A stretch of 64,000 nucleotides of DNA from Pseudoxanthomonas sp. F37 (GCF_022965755.1 NZ_CP095187.1:2170001-2234000), one strand, 5' to 3'; positions 18,044 through 30,346 are shown, counted from the stretch's first letter. Notes: generated by a model not told the origin, from the sequence alone. Made by a program: numbers and translations.

Positions 18044-19921
18044 TCAGGCCTGCTTGGCCTTCTCCTTCGCGATCCACTGGTCCACGCGACGCTCCAGCAG
18101 CGTCAGCGGCAGCGCGCCGCCGCCCAGCACGGTGTCGTGGAAGCCCTTGATGTCGAACTTGTCGCCCAGTTCGGCCTCGGCCTTCCTGCGCAGGTCCTGG
18201 ATCTTGATCATGCCGACCTTGTAGGCCGTCGCCTGGCCCGGCATGATCAGGTAGCGCTTGACTTCCGACTCGATTGCGGCGCGCGGCACGGCGCTGTTGG
18301 CGTCGAAGTACTCGACGGCCTGCGCTTCGGTCCAGCCCTTGGCATGCAGGCCGGTGTCCACCACCAGGCGGATCGCGCGCCACATCTCCGAGCTCAGACG
18401 GCCGAATTCGGAGTACGGATCCTGGTAGGTGCCCGGCATTTCCTTCGCCAGCCACTCCGCATACAGGCCCCAGCCTTCGGCATACGCGGTGACGCCGTAC
18501 TGGGTGCGGAACTTCGGCACGCCCGTCAGCTCCTGCGCGATGGAGATCTGCATGTGGTGGCCCGGCAGGCCCTCGTGGTAGGCGATGACCTCCAGCTCAG
18601 GCTTGGGCATGGCGTTCATGTCGGACAGGTGGGCGTAGTAGATGCCCGGGCGCGAACCGTCCGGCGTGCCGGGGTAGTAGTGCTGCGCGGCGCCGTCCTG
18701 TTCGCGGAACGCCTCCACGCGCTTCACCACCAGGTCCGCCTTCGGCAACAGGCCGAAGTACTCCGGCAGCACCTTCTTGATGTTGTCGATGGCGCGGGTG
18801 GCGTCATCGATGTAGGCCTGCCGGCCGGCATCGGTGTTGGGGTACTTGAACTGCTTGTCGCTGTCGATGAAGGCGAAGAAGGCGTCCAGGTCGCCCTTGA
18901 AGCCCACCTTGTCCTTCAGCGCCGTCATCTCGCCCTTGATGCGCTCGACTTCCTTCAGGCCCAGCGCGTGGATCTCCTCGGCCGTCATGCCGGTGGTGGT
19001 CATCTGCCGCAGCTGGTACTCGTAGTACGCCTTGCCGTTGGGATGGGTGCTGCCCACGCCCGTGGCGTTCACCGCAGCCTTGGGCAGTTCCTCCTCGCTC
19101 CACGCGATCAGGCGCTCATAGGCCGGCTTGAACTGCTCCAGCAGCGCCTTGCGCGCTTCTTCCTTCAGCGCGGTGGCGCGGGCGGCGTCGATCTTGCCCG
19201 CCTTCACCAGGCCGTCCGCCTTGGCCTGGGCGTCGGCCCAGATCGCCGCGTCCTTGCCGGCCGAGAACGGTGCGCCGGTGATGACCTTCGTCGCCTGTTC
19301 GATGACGCCCTCGTAGGCGAACTTCGGCGGGCGGATCCCCTGCGCGGCCGAGGCACGCGCACGTTCCAGCAACTGGTCGAACGCGCGGCTGGTGGCGTTC
19401 AGGCGGGCGATGTAGGCGGTGTAGTCGGATTCCTCCTCCACCTTGTGGAAGCTGATCAGGAACGTGGGCCAGAAGCCCTGCGCGCCGTTCATCTGGTCGA
19501 AGGCGTAGCCGTCCACCATGAACGGCAGGCCGTCTCGCGCGTTCTCGTACTGCAGCTTCCACAGGTCGTAGGACAGCTTGGCCTCGTCGTCGAGCTTGGC
19601 GTAGGCGAAGGTCTTCTCCATTTCCTCGACGCTGGCCTTCTGCCAGGCGACCTGGTCGCGCTGGCCCTGCTCGGACATGTCGTCCACCTGGTCGTACAGG
19701 TCCTTGCGGCCCTGGAACGTCAGCTGGATGGGGCTGAACTTCAGTTGTTCCTCGTACTTCTTGTCGAACCACTCGTTCAACCGCTTGCTCTCGGCGGCGA
19801 TGTCGGCGGCGGACGCCACCGGAGCGGCGGCATCGGCGGCCGCGCCAGCGGCCGGGGCATTGCCCTTGTCGCAGGCGGCAAGCGCCAGGGTGAGGGCACA
19901 CACGATCAGGGTTTTGCGCAT
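18044..19921 (-). CDS. DUF885 family lipoprotein, putative metallopeptidase
   Basis: A 625-residue protein of the DUF885 family, which is distantly related to zinc peptidases. The first 17 residues are a lipoprotein signal with lipobox LAAC, so it is anchored in the outer or inner membrane facing the periplasm. A low-complexity Ala-rich linker follows. The family motif HEGLPGHHMQ, which probably binds a metal, is near residue 452 in VIAYHEGLPGHHMQISIAQE. Residues near 500 (YAEGWGLYAEWLAKEM) are also a DUF885 hallmark. No partner genes sit beside it and it appears monocistronic. Peptidase activity is a family-level inference. Confidence 0.9.
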   Translation of the reverse strand: MRKTLIVCALTLALAACDKGNAPAAGAAADAAAPVASAADIAAESKRLNEWFDKKYEEQLKFSPIQLTFQGRKDLYDQVDDMSEQGQRDQVAWQKASVEEMEKTFAYAKLDDEAKLSYDLWKLQYENARDGLPFMVDGYAFDQMNGAQGFWPTFLISFHKVEEESDYTAYIARLNATSRAFDQLLERARASAAQGIRPPKFAYEGVIEQATKVITGAPFSAGKDAAIWADAQAKADGLVKAGKIDAARATALKEEARKALLEQFKPAYERLIAWSEEELPKAAVNATGVGSTHPNGKAYYEYQLRQMTTTGMTAEEIHALGLKEVERIKGEMTALKDKVGFKGDLDAFFAFIDSDKQFKYPNTDAGRQAYIDDATRAIDNIKKVLPEYFGLLPKADLVVKRVEAFREQDGAAQHYYPGTPDGSRPGIYYAHLSDMNAMPKPELEVIAYHEGLPGHHMQISIAQELTGVPKFRTQYGVTAYAEGWGLYAEWLAKEMPGTYQDPYSEFGRLSSEMWRAIRLVVDTGLHAKGWTEAQAVEYFDANSAVPRAAIESEVKRYLIMPGQATAYKVGMIKIQDLRRKAEAELGDKFDIKGFHDTVLGGGALPLTLLERRVDQWIAKEKAKQA

Positions 19922-20041
19922 CGGGGTCTCCAGGAGGGAAACGGGGGACGGACCCCCGCATCAGGCCACTCTAGCGGACCGCCGGCCCCCAGGTCCCATG
20001 ACCAAAGAGGGGGGTCCCGCATGCCCGGGGCCCGGAACGAA

Positions 20042-20068
20042 GAACGCCGCCCTGCGGCGGCGCTCTTC
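20042..20068 (-). terminator. Weak terminator of the acyl-CoA dehydrogenase gene
   Basis: On the minus strand, a short GC stem (CGCCGC paired with GCGGCG around a 3-nt loop) followed by TTCTTCG lies 20 bp past the stop codon. The stem is imperfect, so the call is tentative. Confidence 0.4.
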
Positions 20069-20087
20069 TTCGGCAGCGGCGCTGGAC

Positions 20088-21236
20088 TCAGCGCAGGCCG
20101 GTTTCGTTGCGGGCGATCACCAGGCGCTGGATCTCGCTGGTGCCTTCATAGATCTCGGTGATCTTGGCATCGCGGAAGTAGCGCTCGATCGGCATTTCCT
20201 TCGAGTAGCCCATGCCGCCATGGATCTGCAGTGCCTGGTGGGTGATCCACATGGCGGCTTCGGAGGCGGTGAGCTTGGCGATGGCCGCTTCGTTGCTGAA
20301 GCGCTGGCCCTGGCCCTTCACCCAGGCCGCGCGCAGCGTCAGCAGCGTGGCGGCGTCCAGCTTGCACTTCATGTCGGCGATCTTGGACTGGGTCATCTGG
20401 AACGTGCCGATCGGCGCACCGAAGGCCTTGCGCTCCTTCACGTATGCGATGGTGGCTTCGTAGGCGGCGCGCGCGATGCCGATGGCCTGGCTGGCGATGC
20501 CGATGCGGCCGGCGTCCAGCACGCCCATGGCGATCTTGAAGCCCTCGCCTTCCTTGCCCAGCACGTCTTCCGGGCCCACCACGTAGTCGGTGAACTCGAT
20601 CTCGCAGGTCGCCGACGCCCGGATACCCAGCTTCGGCTCGGTCTTGCCGCGGTGGAAGCCCGGCCTGGTGGTGTCGATCAGGAAGGCCGTGATGCCGCGC
20701 GCGCCCTTGTCGGGCTGGCTCATGGCGAACAGCACGATGTACCTGGCCACCGGGCCGGAAGTGATCCAGCTCTTCTTGCCGTTGATCACGAAGCTGCCGT
20801 CGGCCTGCGCGACGGCGCGGCAGCGCATCGCGGTGGCGTCGGAGCCCGACTGCGGCTCGGTCAGCGCGAACGCGCCGATCTGGCTGCCTTCGGCGATGGC
20901 ACGCACGTACTTCTGCTTCTGTTCTTCGCTGCCGAAGGTCAGAATGCCGTTGCAGAACAGCGAGTTGTTGACCGACATGATGGTCGAGTGCGCGGCATCG
21001 CCCGCAGCGATCTCGATCATGGCCAGCACATAGGCGATCGGATCCATGCCCGCACCGCCGTATTCGGCCGGCACTTCGATGCCCATCAGGCCGTTCTCGC
21101 CGAGCAGGCGGATGTTCTCGAGCGGGAACTCGCCGGTCCTGTCGTGATGTTCGGCGCTGGGACCGATCTTCTCCTGGGCGATCCGGCGCGCGACATCCTG
21201 GATCATCAACTGCTCTTCGTTAAACGCGAAATCCAC
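20088..21236 (-). CDS. Acyl-CoA dehydrogenase
   Basis: FAD-dependent dehydrogenase that introduces the alpha-beta double bond into acyl-CoA, in beta-oxidation or branched-chain amino acid breakdown. Signatures are GAFALTEPQSGSDATAM, the FAD-binding WITSGPVARYIVLFAM region, and YVKERKAFGAPIGTFQ. The catalytic Glu is Glu364 in YEGTSEIQRLVIAR, the position used by short- and medium-chain enzymes. The GTG at 21236 gives the standard 382 residues starting MDFAFNEEQ and has GAGGGG five bases upstream; the longer frame from 21269 has no family-like N-terminus. It is transcribed alone, divergent from sahR-metH. Chain-length specificity cannot be told by eye. Confidence 0.92.
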   Translation of the reverse strand: MDFAFNEEQLMIQDVARRIAQEKIGPSAEHHDRTGEFPLENIRLLGENGLMGIEVPAEYGGAGMDPIAYVLAMIEIAAGDAAHSTIMSVNNSLFCNGILTFGSEEQKQKYVRAIAEGSQIGAFALTEPQSGSDATAMRCRAVAQADGSFVINGKKSWITSGPVARYIVLFAMSQPDKGARGITAFLIDTTRPGFHRGKTEPKLGIRASATCEIEFTDYVVGPEDVLGKEGEGFKIAMGVLDAGRIGIASQAIGIARAAYEATIAYVKERKAFGAPIGTFQMTQSKIADMKCKLDAATLLTLRAAWVKGQGQRFSNEAAIAKLTASEAAMWITHQALQIHGGMGYSKEMPIERYFRDAKITEIYEGTSEIQRLVIARNETGLR

Positions 21237-21306
21237 GACTACCCCTCGGCTACAAACATTGAATACCAATTGTAACCCGCCACCATGCGTGGCCGTATGC
21301 CGTGGG

Positions 21307-21364
21307 TTGACCCGGCCCCGGGGGGAACGTCAAAATATCTCTATATCGCGATAGGAAGATATTT
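21307..21364 (+). promoter_or_regulatory. sahR-metH promoter and 32-bp palindromic operator
   Basis: A -35 TTGACC at 21307-21312 and a -10-like CAAAAT at 21331-21336 are 18 bp apart. The arms AAATATC at 21333-21339 and GATATTT at 21358-21364 share their centre exactly with an inner perfect palindrome TATCGCGATA at 21344-21353. The operator spans the predicted start point and the AGGAAG ribosome site, and ends at the base before the ATG, so bound repressor would block transcription. Confidence 0.7.
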
Positions 21365-22294
21365 ATGGATCTGGAAGCCTGGTCGACCCGGCTGAAGGTG
21401 TTCGCCGACGCCACCCGCGTCCGCCTGCTGGCCCTGCTGGCCCGCGAGGAGTTGACCGTGGCCGAGCTGTCCGCCATCACCCAGCTGGCGCAGCCGCGCG
21501 TATCCACCCACCTGGCCAGACTGAAGGAAGCCGGCCTGGTGCGCGACCGCCGCGCGGGGGTCTCGGCCTACTACCGCTTCGACGAGGACAACCTGGATAC
21601 GGTCCAGCGCGAGCTCTGGCGCAGCCTGCGCGACGGCAGCGACGACCCGCTGCTGCGCCAGGATGCCGAACGCGTGGCCGGCGTGCTGGCCAACCGCGCC
21701 GCGGACCAGAACTGGGCCGACAGCGTGGCCGGCGACATGGAGCGCCACTACTCCCCGGGGCGCACCTGGGAGGCGCTGGCGCGCACCGCGCTGCCCTTGC
21801 TGGAGACCGGCGACGTGCTGGACATCGCCTCCGGCGACGGCGTGCTGGCCGAACTGCTGTCGCCGCACGCCAAGCGCTACATCTGCATCGACACCAGCGC
21901 CCGCGTGGTCGCGGCCGCCGGCGAGCGGCTGCGCCGTTTCCCCAATGTTGAAGTTCGCGAAGGGGACATGCATGCGTTGCCATTCAAGGACGCCAGCTTC
22001 GACCTGGTGGTGCTGATGCATGCGCTGACCTATTCCACCAAGCCCGCCCAGGCCGTGGCCGAAGCCGCGCGCGTGCTGCGCCGGGGCGGCCGCCTGCTGC
22101 TCAGCAGCCTGGCCAGGCACGAGCACCGCGCGGTCGTGGAAGCCTACGGCCACGTCAACCTGGGTTTTTCGGAGAAGGAACTGCGCAAGTTCGCCGAGAA
22201 GGCCGGGCTGGAGATCGCCAATGCCGAGACCGTCACCCGCGAGCGCCGTCCCCCCCACTTCGAAGTGCTTTCCTTGACCGCGGTGAAGCCATGA
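21365..22294 (+). CDS. sahR: ArsR-family regulator fused to a SAM-dependent methyltransferase domain (SahR-like)
   Basis: Two-domain protein of 309 residues. Residues 1-95 are an ArsR winged helix ([20 protein letters not shown] and [19 protein letters not shown]) without obvious metal-binding cysteines. Residues about 120-309 are a class I methyltransferase fold with the SAM motif [15 protein letters not shown]. This architecture and its place directly before metH match SahR, the S-adenosylhomocysteine-sensing regulator known in Proteobacteria, where the methyltransferase-like domain is thought to be the ligand sensor. It shares an ATGA overlap with the first half of metH, so it is the first gene of the methionine operon, and a palindrome overlies its promoter. 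Whether the domain still methylates anything is unknown. Confidence 0.85.
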   Translation: MDLEAWSTRLKVFADATRVRLLALLAREELTVAELSAITQLAQPRVSTHLARLKEAGLVRDRRAGVSAYYRFDEDNLDTVQRELWRSLRDGSDDPLLRQDAERVAGVLANRAADQNWADSVAGDMERHYSPGRTWEALARTALPLLETGDVLDIASGDGVLAELLSPHAKRYICIDTSARVVAAAGERLRRFPNVEVREGDMHALPFKDASFDLVVLMHALTYSTKPAQAVAEAARVLRRGGRLLLSSLARHEHRAVVEAYGHVNLGFSEKELRKFAEKAGLEIANAETVTRERRPPHFEVLSLTAVKP

Positions 22295-23372
22295 AGACCC
22301 TCCCCTGGTTGCACCCCGACCGCGCCGGACTGCTGCTGCAGGCACTCCAGGAGCGCATCCTCATCATCGACGGCGCCATGGGCACGATGATCCAGCGCCA
22401 CGGCCTGCAGGAAGCCGACTACCGCGGCGAACGCTTCGCCAACGGCTGCGATGCGCACCATGCGCATGAGCATGGCCCCGGCTGCGACCACGACCTGAAA
22501 GGGAACAACGACCTGCTGCTGCTGACCCGGCCGGAGGTGATCGCCGGCGTGCACAGCGCCTACCTCGAAGCCGGCGCGGATCTGGTGGAAACCAACACCT
22601 TTAACGCCACCTCGGTCAGCCAGGCCGACTACCACCTGGAACACCTGGTGTACGAACTGAACAAGGCCGGCGCACAGGTCGCGCGTGCATGCTGCGACGC
22701 CGCCGAGGCCGGGACCCCCGGCAAGCCGCGCTTCGTCATCGGCGTGCTGGGCCCGACCAGCCGCACCGCGTCGATCAGCCCGGACGTCAACGACCCGGGG
22801 TTCCGCAACACCAGTTTCGACGAACTGCGCGGCACCTACCGCGAGGCCATCGAAGGCCTGATCGACGGCGGCGCCGACACCCTGATGGTCGAGACGATCT
22901 TCGACACACTGAACGCGAAGGCGGCTCTATACGCCATCGAGGAAGTGTTCGAGGCGCGCGGCGGGCGGCTGCCGGTGATGATTTCCGGCACCATCACCGA
23001 TGCGTCCGGACGCACCCTGTCCGGCCAGACCGCCGAGGCGTTCTACACGTCCGTGGCGCACGGCCGCCCGCTGTCGGTGGGGCTGAACTGCGCACTGGGG
23101 GCCAAGGACCTGCGCGAGCACGTGGAGACGCTGGCCACGGTCGCCGATGCCTATGTCAGCGCGCATCCCAACGCCGGCCTGCCCAACGCCTTCGGCGAGT
23201 ACGACGAGACGCCGGAAGAAATGGCGGCCACGCTGAAGGAGTTCGCCCAGTCCGGCCTGCTCAACCTGGTCGGCGGCTGCTGCGGCACCACGCCCGCCCA
23301 CATCAGGGCCATCGCCGAAGCCGTGGCCGGTCTGCCGCCGCGCCGCCTGCCCGCCCGCCTGGAGCAGGCCGC

Positions 23373-23376
<4 letters not shown>
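22291..23376 (+). CDS. metH: Methionine synthase, homocysteine-binding half (split MetH N-terminus)
   Basis: This gene holds only the zinc-dependent homocysteine-binding barrel of cobalamin-dependent methionine synthase, 361 residues against about 350 for that module in intact MetH. The barrel start [20 protein letters not shown], the [17 protein letters not shown] region, and the zinc ligands Cys-Cys in [15 protein letters not shown] are present. Compared with E. coli MetH, from memory, it has an extra His- and Cys-rich loop near residues 52-68 ([20 protein letters not shown]). It ends exactly at the boundary with the folate-binding module and overlaps the next gene by ATGA, so the two halves are translationally coupled and probably assemble into one enzyme. 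Confidence 0.95.
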
Positions 23377-26060
<2,684 letters not shown>

Positions 26061-26178
26061 GGCGGCGCGCGCCCGGCTAGAATGCGCCACCTCTCCGTGG
26101 TCCTCCCGCCATGCCGTCGCCCCTTCCCTGCTGCCCCATCCGGATGACGCCCACCGCGCCATCCGGGGACCGGGCACC

Positions 26179-27369
26179 ATGACCGCAACCACCGGCATCT
26201 CGGGCTACCCCGCGGCGCGGCTGTCCAGTTTCTACTTCTTCTACTACGCCGCGCTGGGTGCCTTCACGCCCTACTGGAGCCTGTACCTGGAGTCGCGCGG
26301 GCTGGGCGTCACCGCCATCAGCGTGCTGATGAGCCTGTGGTACGCCACGCGCATCGTCTCGCCCTCGTTGTGGACGACGCTGGCTGCCCGCTCGCCGCGC
26401 CCGATCCGCTGGCTGCACCTGGGCTGCGCGCTGGCCGTCGGCAGCTTCGCGCTGTTCCTGCTGCCGTGGGGCCATGGCGGGCTGTTCGCGGTGATGGCCG
26501 CGTTCTGCTTCGCCTACAACGCGGTAATGCCGCAGTTCGAGTCGATCACGATGTCGCACCTGGCGGCGCGCAGCGATCGCTACGGCCTGATCCGCGTATG
26601 GGGATCGATCGGCTTCATCGTGGTGGTGGCCTCGTTCGGCTGGCTGATCGATGCACGGCGGCTGGGCGTGGGCGCCCTGCCCTGGCTGATGCTGCCGGTG
26701 CTGGCGGCCGTGCTGGGTTCGGCCCTGGCCAACCGGTACGCGCACGAGCCGGAGGCCCAGCGGACCACGGCGGACGAAGGCTTCCGCGCGCGCCTGCGCC
26801 AGCCGCAGGCCATCGCGTTCTTCGTCGCCGCCTTCCTGACCCAGGTGTCGTTCGGCCCCTTCTACACGTTCTTCTCGATCTATCTTTCCGAACATGGCTA
26901 CAGCACGGGAACGCAGGGCGTGCTGTGGACCGTCGGCGTGCTGGCGGAGATCGCGGTGTTCTTCCTGTCCAGTCGGATCTTCCGCCGCTGGGACGCTTCG
27001 CGCGTGCTGATGTTCGCCCTGCTCAGCGCATCCGTCCGTTGGCTGATGACGGCGTTGTTTCCCGACGACACGCCGGTGATGGTGGCGGCCCAGCTGACCC
27101 ACGCCTTGAACTTCGGCGCGTTCTTCGCCGCCGCCATGCAGTTGCTGGTGCGGTTCTTCCCGGGTCGCCTCAACGGCCATGGCCAGGGCGTGTTCTATGG
27201 ACTGTCTTCAGGCGTCGGCGGGGTATGCGGTGCACTGCTGGCGGGACAGCTGTGGCGCTTCGGCGGCGAGACTGCCTTCATGGCCTCGTCGGCCATTGCG
27301 CTGATCGCGGCGATGATCGTGTGGCGATGGCTGGTGCGGCCGGTCGGCTCCCGCTCGCGGATCGCCTGA
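26179..27369 (+). CDS. MFS transporter, HcaT/3-phenylpropionate-permease-like
   Basis: Integral inner-membrane major facilitator of 396 residues with about twelve hydrophobic segments. The N-terminus [20 protein letters not shown] and the mid-protein [17 protein letters not shown], with its charged loop, are typical of the MFS_1-like group that includes E. coli HcaT and nucleoside transporters. The start follows GGGGACCGGG and leaves a 118-bp gap after metH with a -10-like TAGAAT at 26078-26083, so it may have its own promoter. A 23-codon frame (26111-26182) ends on a TGA that overlaps this ATG. Substrate unknown. Confidence 0.85.
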   Translation: MTATTGISGYPAARLSSFYFFYYAALGAFTPYWSLYLESRGLGVTAISVLMSLWYATRIVSPSLWTTLAARSPRPIRWLHLGCALAVGSFALFLLPWGHGGLFAVMAAFCFAYNAVMPQFESITMSHLAARSDRYGLIRVWGSIGFIVVVASFGWLIDARRLGVGALPWLMLPVLAAVLGSALANRYAHEPEAQRTTADEGFRARLRQPQAIAFFVAAFLTQVSFGPFYTFFSIYLSEHGYSTGTQGVLWTVGVLAEIAVFFLSSRIFRRWDASRVLMFALLSASVRWLMTALFPDDTPVMVAAQLTHALNFGAFFAAAMQLLVRFFPGRLNGHGQGVFYGLSSGVGGVCGALLAGQLWRFGGETAFMASSAIALIAAMIVWRWLVRPVGSRSRIA

Positions 27370-27374
27370 CGGGG

Positions 27375-28070
27375 TCAGTCAGCTCGCCCCACCTCTCGCA
27401 GGAAACGTCGGATCGCGTCGGCCGCGACCAATGGCGCCACCTGGAACAGGAAGTGCGGTGCGGCGATGGCTTCCAGCCTGGCATTGCGCGCCAGACGCGC
27501 GACCTGCCGCCCCGCGCGCCGCCAGATCAGCCGGTCGTGACGTGCCTGGAGATAAAGCAGCGGCATGGGCAGCCCGGCCAGTTCATCGCGCACATCCACA
27601 CGCAAGGCCGCCAGCGCGCGACGCCGCAGCACATCCAGCGGAAGTGCGCCGAGGACATGGGCAAGCTCCTCTCGCAGTGCCGGCGACAGACCCTCGCCGG
27701 CCAGGAGGCGCTCCAACGCGAACATCGGTGGCGCGACTGCCGGCATCCGCTGGAGCACGGTGGTCAACATGGCGCTGGCCGGAAGTGGGCGGTGCACGAA
27801 GCTGGCCGCCAGCACGACGGCCTTTACCCGCTCAGGGTGCCGGTGCGCCAGCATGACCGCCAGTGGTCCGGCGAAGGACTCGGCCACCAGCACGATGTCC
27901 GCATGGCGCCGCATCGTGGGCCCGAACGCATCGGCCAACGCGGCATAGCTGTCGAAATGGCCGCTGTCGTAAGTCCAGGGCTCGACGACAACCGCATCGC
28001 CAAGCGCCTGGATCAGCGGCGCATACAGACGACCGGTTCCATCGAGCCCCGGCAACAGGCACAGGCGCAT
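27375..28070 (-). CDS. Alpha/beta hydrolase
   Basis: A 231-residue alpha/beta-hydrolase fold protein. The opening strand and oxyanion loop read LCLLPGLDGTGRLYAPLI. The probable nucleophile elbow is IVLVAESFAGPLAV, an A-E-S-F-A-G variant of GxSxG with Ala in the first Gly position. The catalytic acid is probably in YLQARHDRLI and the catalytic His in AIAAPHFLFQVAP. The start is uncertain: the ATG at 28070 is used here, while GTG at 28094 would overlap the stop of the DUF2058 gene. It is the last gene of a minus-strand run and is convergent with the MFS gene 6 bp away. Substrate unknown. Confidence 0.8.
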   Translation of the reverse strand: MRLCLLPGLDGTGRLYAPLIQALGDAVVVEPWTYDSGHFDSYAALADAFGPTMRRHADIVLVAESFAGPLAVMLAHRHPERVKAVVLAASFVHRPLPASAMLTTVLQRMPAVAPPMFALERLLAGEGLSPALREELAHVLGALPLDVLRRRALAALRVDVRDELAGLPMPLLYLQARHDRLIWRRAGRQVARLARNARLEAIAAPHFLFQVAPLVAADAIRRFLREVGRAD

Positions 28071-28087
28071 GCCCTCGCCCGCCCGCG

Positions 28088-28731
28088 TCACCACACCAGG
28101 TCGTCGGGCACCTGGTACTTCGGATCCGCGTAGGGGTCCTCCTCGGCGGATGCGTTGGGGTCGACCTTCAGCGCCACGGCCGCGGCGAAAATCGTTTCGG
28201 CCTCGGCCAGCACGGCGGCTGTCACCAGCAGGTAGCGTCCGTTCTGCTGCACCACGCCCAGTTCGCCGGCATTGAGGGCCTTCAGCTGCCCGGCGTTGAC
28301 GTAGATGCGCTTGATCTTGCCGCCGTAGGGGAAATGCCGGGCGATGTCAGCCTCGGCATCGTTCAGCGCTTTGTCCTTCAGGAAGGCCTCGAGCCTGGCC
28401 TTCGACTCGCGACGCAGGCGGGCCTGCTCCTGCTTCACGCGCTCGGCTTCGATCCGCTCTTCCTTCTCGCGCTGGGCACGGATGGCATACGCCTTCGCCA
28501 GATCGATCTCTTCCTGCGAGCGCGGCTTGCGCGCCTGTCCCTGCGGTGGCCGGGGCTTGCCCCCTGGCCGGTGCGCACGGGCGGCGCAGCGCCCTTGCCG
28601 GGCGGCCGCGGTCCGGGCCTGCGCGCGTCGGGCCTGCGCGCGTCGGGCTTGCGCGCGTCGGGCTTGCGTTCGGGCTTGGGCGCAGGCTTGAAGCCCAGGC
28701 CGAGCAACTGGTCTCGAAGGGAATCGCTCAT
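28088..28731 (-). CDS. DUF2058 family protein, with an apparent frameshift in the N-terminal linker
   Basis: DUF2058 (YaiL-like) proteins are small, highly charged and of unproven function. The natural start MSDSLRDQLLGLGFKPAPKP is at 28731. The conserved body (SQEEIDLAKAYAIRAQREK, then ARHFPYGGKIKRIYVNAGQL) lies in another frame that runs to 28088. The two join if one base is added to the run of five C at 28560-28564 (G on the coding strand), giving about 214 residues. No family-like N-terminus exists in the downstream frame, so either the assembly lost a base or the gene is really broken. The linker contains KPDAR-type 15-bp repeats. It follows slyX closely on the same strand. Confidence 0.8.
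28617..28673 (-). repeat. 15-bp tandem repeat encoding KPDAR/RPDAR
   Basis: About four copies of a 15-bp unit, with consensus GCYTGCGCGCGTCGG on the plus strand, lie in the linker of the DUF2058 gene. In the coding strand each unit encodes Lys/Arg-Pro-Asp-Ala-Arg. The copy number may vary among strains without shifting the frame. Confidence 0.85.
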
Positions 28732-28767
28732 GGGTCGTTCGTGGGGACGTGCTGTCCCGCCAGCGTA

Positions 28768-29004
28768 TCAATAATGGGGAGGCGGCGGCTCGCTGGCCGG
28801 GTCCTCGAACAGCGAAGTACGTACCTTGCCCAGTTCTTCGACCATGTGGCGCAGCAACAACGCCGTGCGCTGGTTCTCGGCGCGCGCATCGGCCAGGGCT
28901 TCGCTGAGCTCGTTGAGCGAATGCTCCTGGAACGCAAGACGGGTTTCCAGCTCCACCAGCCGGCGTTCCAGTGCATCGCCCTGGCGTGCCGGCTCAGCCT
29001 GCAT
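28768..29004 (-). CDS. slyX: SlyX family protein
   Basis: A 78-residue SlyX homolog, almost entirely one predicted coiled coil ([20 protein letters not shown] then [20 protein letters not shown]), ending with the characteristic Pro-rich tail and His-Tyr (EPPPPHY). SlyX is conserved in Proteobacteria and its function is unknown; in E. coli it lies beside slyD. Its start overlaps the end of ugd by 11 bp, so the two are translated from one message. The 36-bp gap to the DUF2058 gene suggests that gene belongs to the same transcript. Confidence 0.92.
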   Translation of the reverse strand: MQAEPARQGDALERRLVELETRLAFQEHSLNELSEALADARAENQRTALLLRHMVEELGKVRTSLFEDPASEPPPPHY

Positions 29005-30346
29005 GCACGGATCTCCCGCGCCCGATCCCGTAGTAGGCGATGCCCGCGGCCTCCACCTCCACCGGGTCGTACAGGTTGCGGCCGTCGAAGATCACCGCGT
29101 CGCCCAGCGCATCGCGGATACGGGCGAAATCCGGGCTGCGGAACTGCTTCCATTCCGTCACCACGAACAGCGCGTCCGCCCCCTCCAGCGCGGCGTACGC
29201 ATCCGCACACAGCACCAGATCGTCGCGTTCGCCGAAGATGCGGGACGCCTCCTCGTGGGCTTCGGGGTCGTAGGCGCGCACGCGTGCGCCGGCCTCCCAC
29301 AGCTCGGACAGGAGCCGGCGGCTGCTCGCTTCGCGCATGTCGTCGGTGTTGGGTTTGAACGCCAGCCCCCACACCGCGAAGGTCTTGCCGCGCACGCCTT
29401 CGTCCTCGCCCCGGTCGTAATGACGCTGCAGCAGTTCGAAAAGATGGCCCTTCTGGCGTTCGTTGACGCCTTCCACCGCCTGCAGCAGCTCGGGCGCATA
29501 GCCGTGCTGCTGCGCGGTGCGCGCCAGCGCCTGCACATCCTTCGGGAAGCAGGAACCGCCGTAGCCGGCGCCCGGGTAGATGAAGTGCCAGCCGATGCGC
29601 GGGTCGGAACCGATGCCCTGGCGCACGTGCTCCACGTCCGCACCCACGCGCTCGGCGATGTTGGCGATCTCGTTCATGAAGCTGATCTTGGTGGCCAGCA
29701 TCGCGTTGGCCGCGTATTTGGTCAGTTCGGCCGAACGCACGTCCATGACCACGATGCGTTCGTGGTTGCGGTTGAACGGGGCGTACAGGCGCCGCAGCCG
29801 CTCCACCGCCTGCGGGTGCGGGGCACCAATCACGATGCGGTCCGGACGCATGCAGTCGTTGACCGCATCGCCTTCCTTCAGGAACTCGGGGTTGGACACC
29901 ACGTCGAAGGCGACGTCCACGCCGCGCGCGGCCAGTTCACCCTCGATCGCGGCGCGCACCTTGTCGGCCGTCCCCACCGGCACGGTGGACTTGTTCACCA
30001 CCGTGCACGGGCGCCCGATGTGGCGGCCGATGGTCTGCGCCACCGCCAGCACGTATTGCAGATCGGCGCTGCCATCCTCGTCGGGTGGCGTCCCCACCGC
30101 GATGAAGAGCACGTCGCCATGCGCGATGGCCGACGCGGCATCGGTGGTGAAACGCAGGCGGCCGGCGGCATGGTTGGCCTTGACCATGGGCGACAGGCCC
30201 GGCTCGTAGATCGGCACGATGCCCTGGTTGAGTCCGTCCACCTTGACCGGGTCGATATCGACGCAGATCACGTCATGACCGACCTCCGCCAGGCAGGTGC
30301 CCGTCACCAAACCCACGTAACCCGTGCCGAAAATGGCAACTCGCAT
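28994..30346 (-). CDS. ugd: UDP-glucose 6-dehydrogenase
   Basis: Cytoplasmic NAD-dependent enzyme that oxidises UDP-glucose twice to UDP-glucuronate, a precursor for exopolysaccharide and lipid A or O-antigen sugars. The 450-residue sequence begins with the Rossmann motif [18 protein letters not shown]. It carries the family [11 protein letters not shown] and [11 protein letters not shown] motifs and the catalytic Cys266 in [13 protein letters not shown]. The C-terminal UDP-binding domain ([20 protein letters not shown]) is complete. It overlaps slyX downstream and is 42 bp after the FKBP gene on the same strand. No glycosyltransferases are nearby, so the polysaccharide it serves is encoded elsewhere. 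Confidence 0.96.
   Translation of the reverse strand: MRVAIFGTGYVGLVTGTCLAEVGHDVICVDIDPVKVDGLNQGIVPIYEPGLSPMVKANHAAGRLRFTTDAASAIAHGDVLFIAVGTPPDEDGSADLQYVLAVAQTIGRHIGRPCTVVNKSTVPVGTADKVRAAIEGELAARGVDVAFDVVSNPEFLKEGDAVNDCMRPDRIVIGAPHPQAVERLRRLYAPFNRNHERIVVMDVRSAELTKYAANAMLATKISFMNEIANIAERVGADVEHVRQGIGSDPRIGWHFIYPGAGYGGSCFPKDVQALARTAQQHGYAPELLQAVEGVNERQKGHLFELLQRHYDRGEDEGVRGKTFAVWGLAFKPNTDDMREASSRRLLSELWEAGARVRAYDPEAHEEASRIFGERDDLVLCADAYAALEGADALFVVTEWKQFRSPDFARIRDALGDAVIFDGRNLYDPVEVEAAGIAYYGIGRGRSVHAG

Noticed and set aside
20088..21269. Longer start (21269) for the acyl-CoA dehydrogenase
   Set aside because: The extra eleven residues (MVFNVCSRGVV) are not family-like and have no ribosome site, while the GTG at 21236 does.
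28435..28731. Stand-alone 98-codon gene starting MSDSLRDQLL
   Set aside because: Only its first 57 or so codons look like protein of the DUF2058 family; beyond the C5 run it becomes Arg-rich noise. It is treated as the N-terminus of the frameshifted gene.
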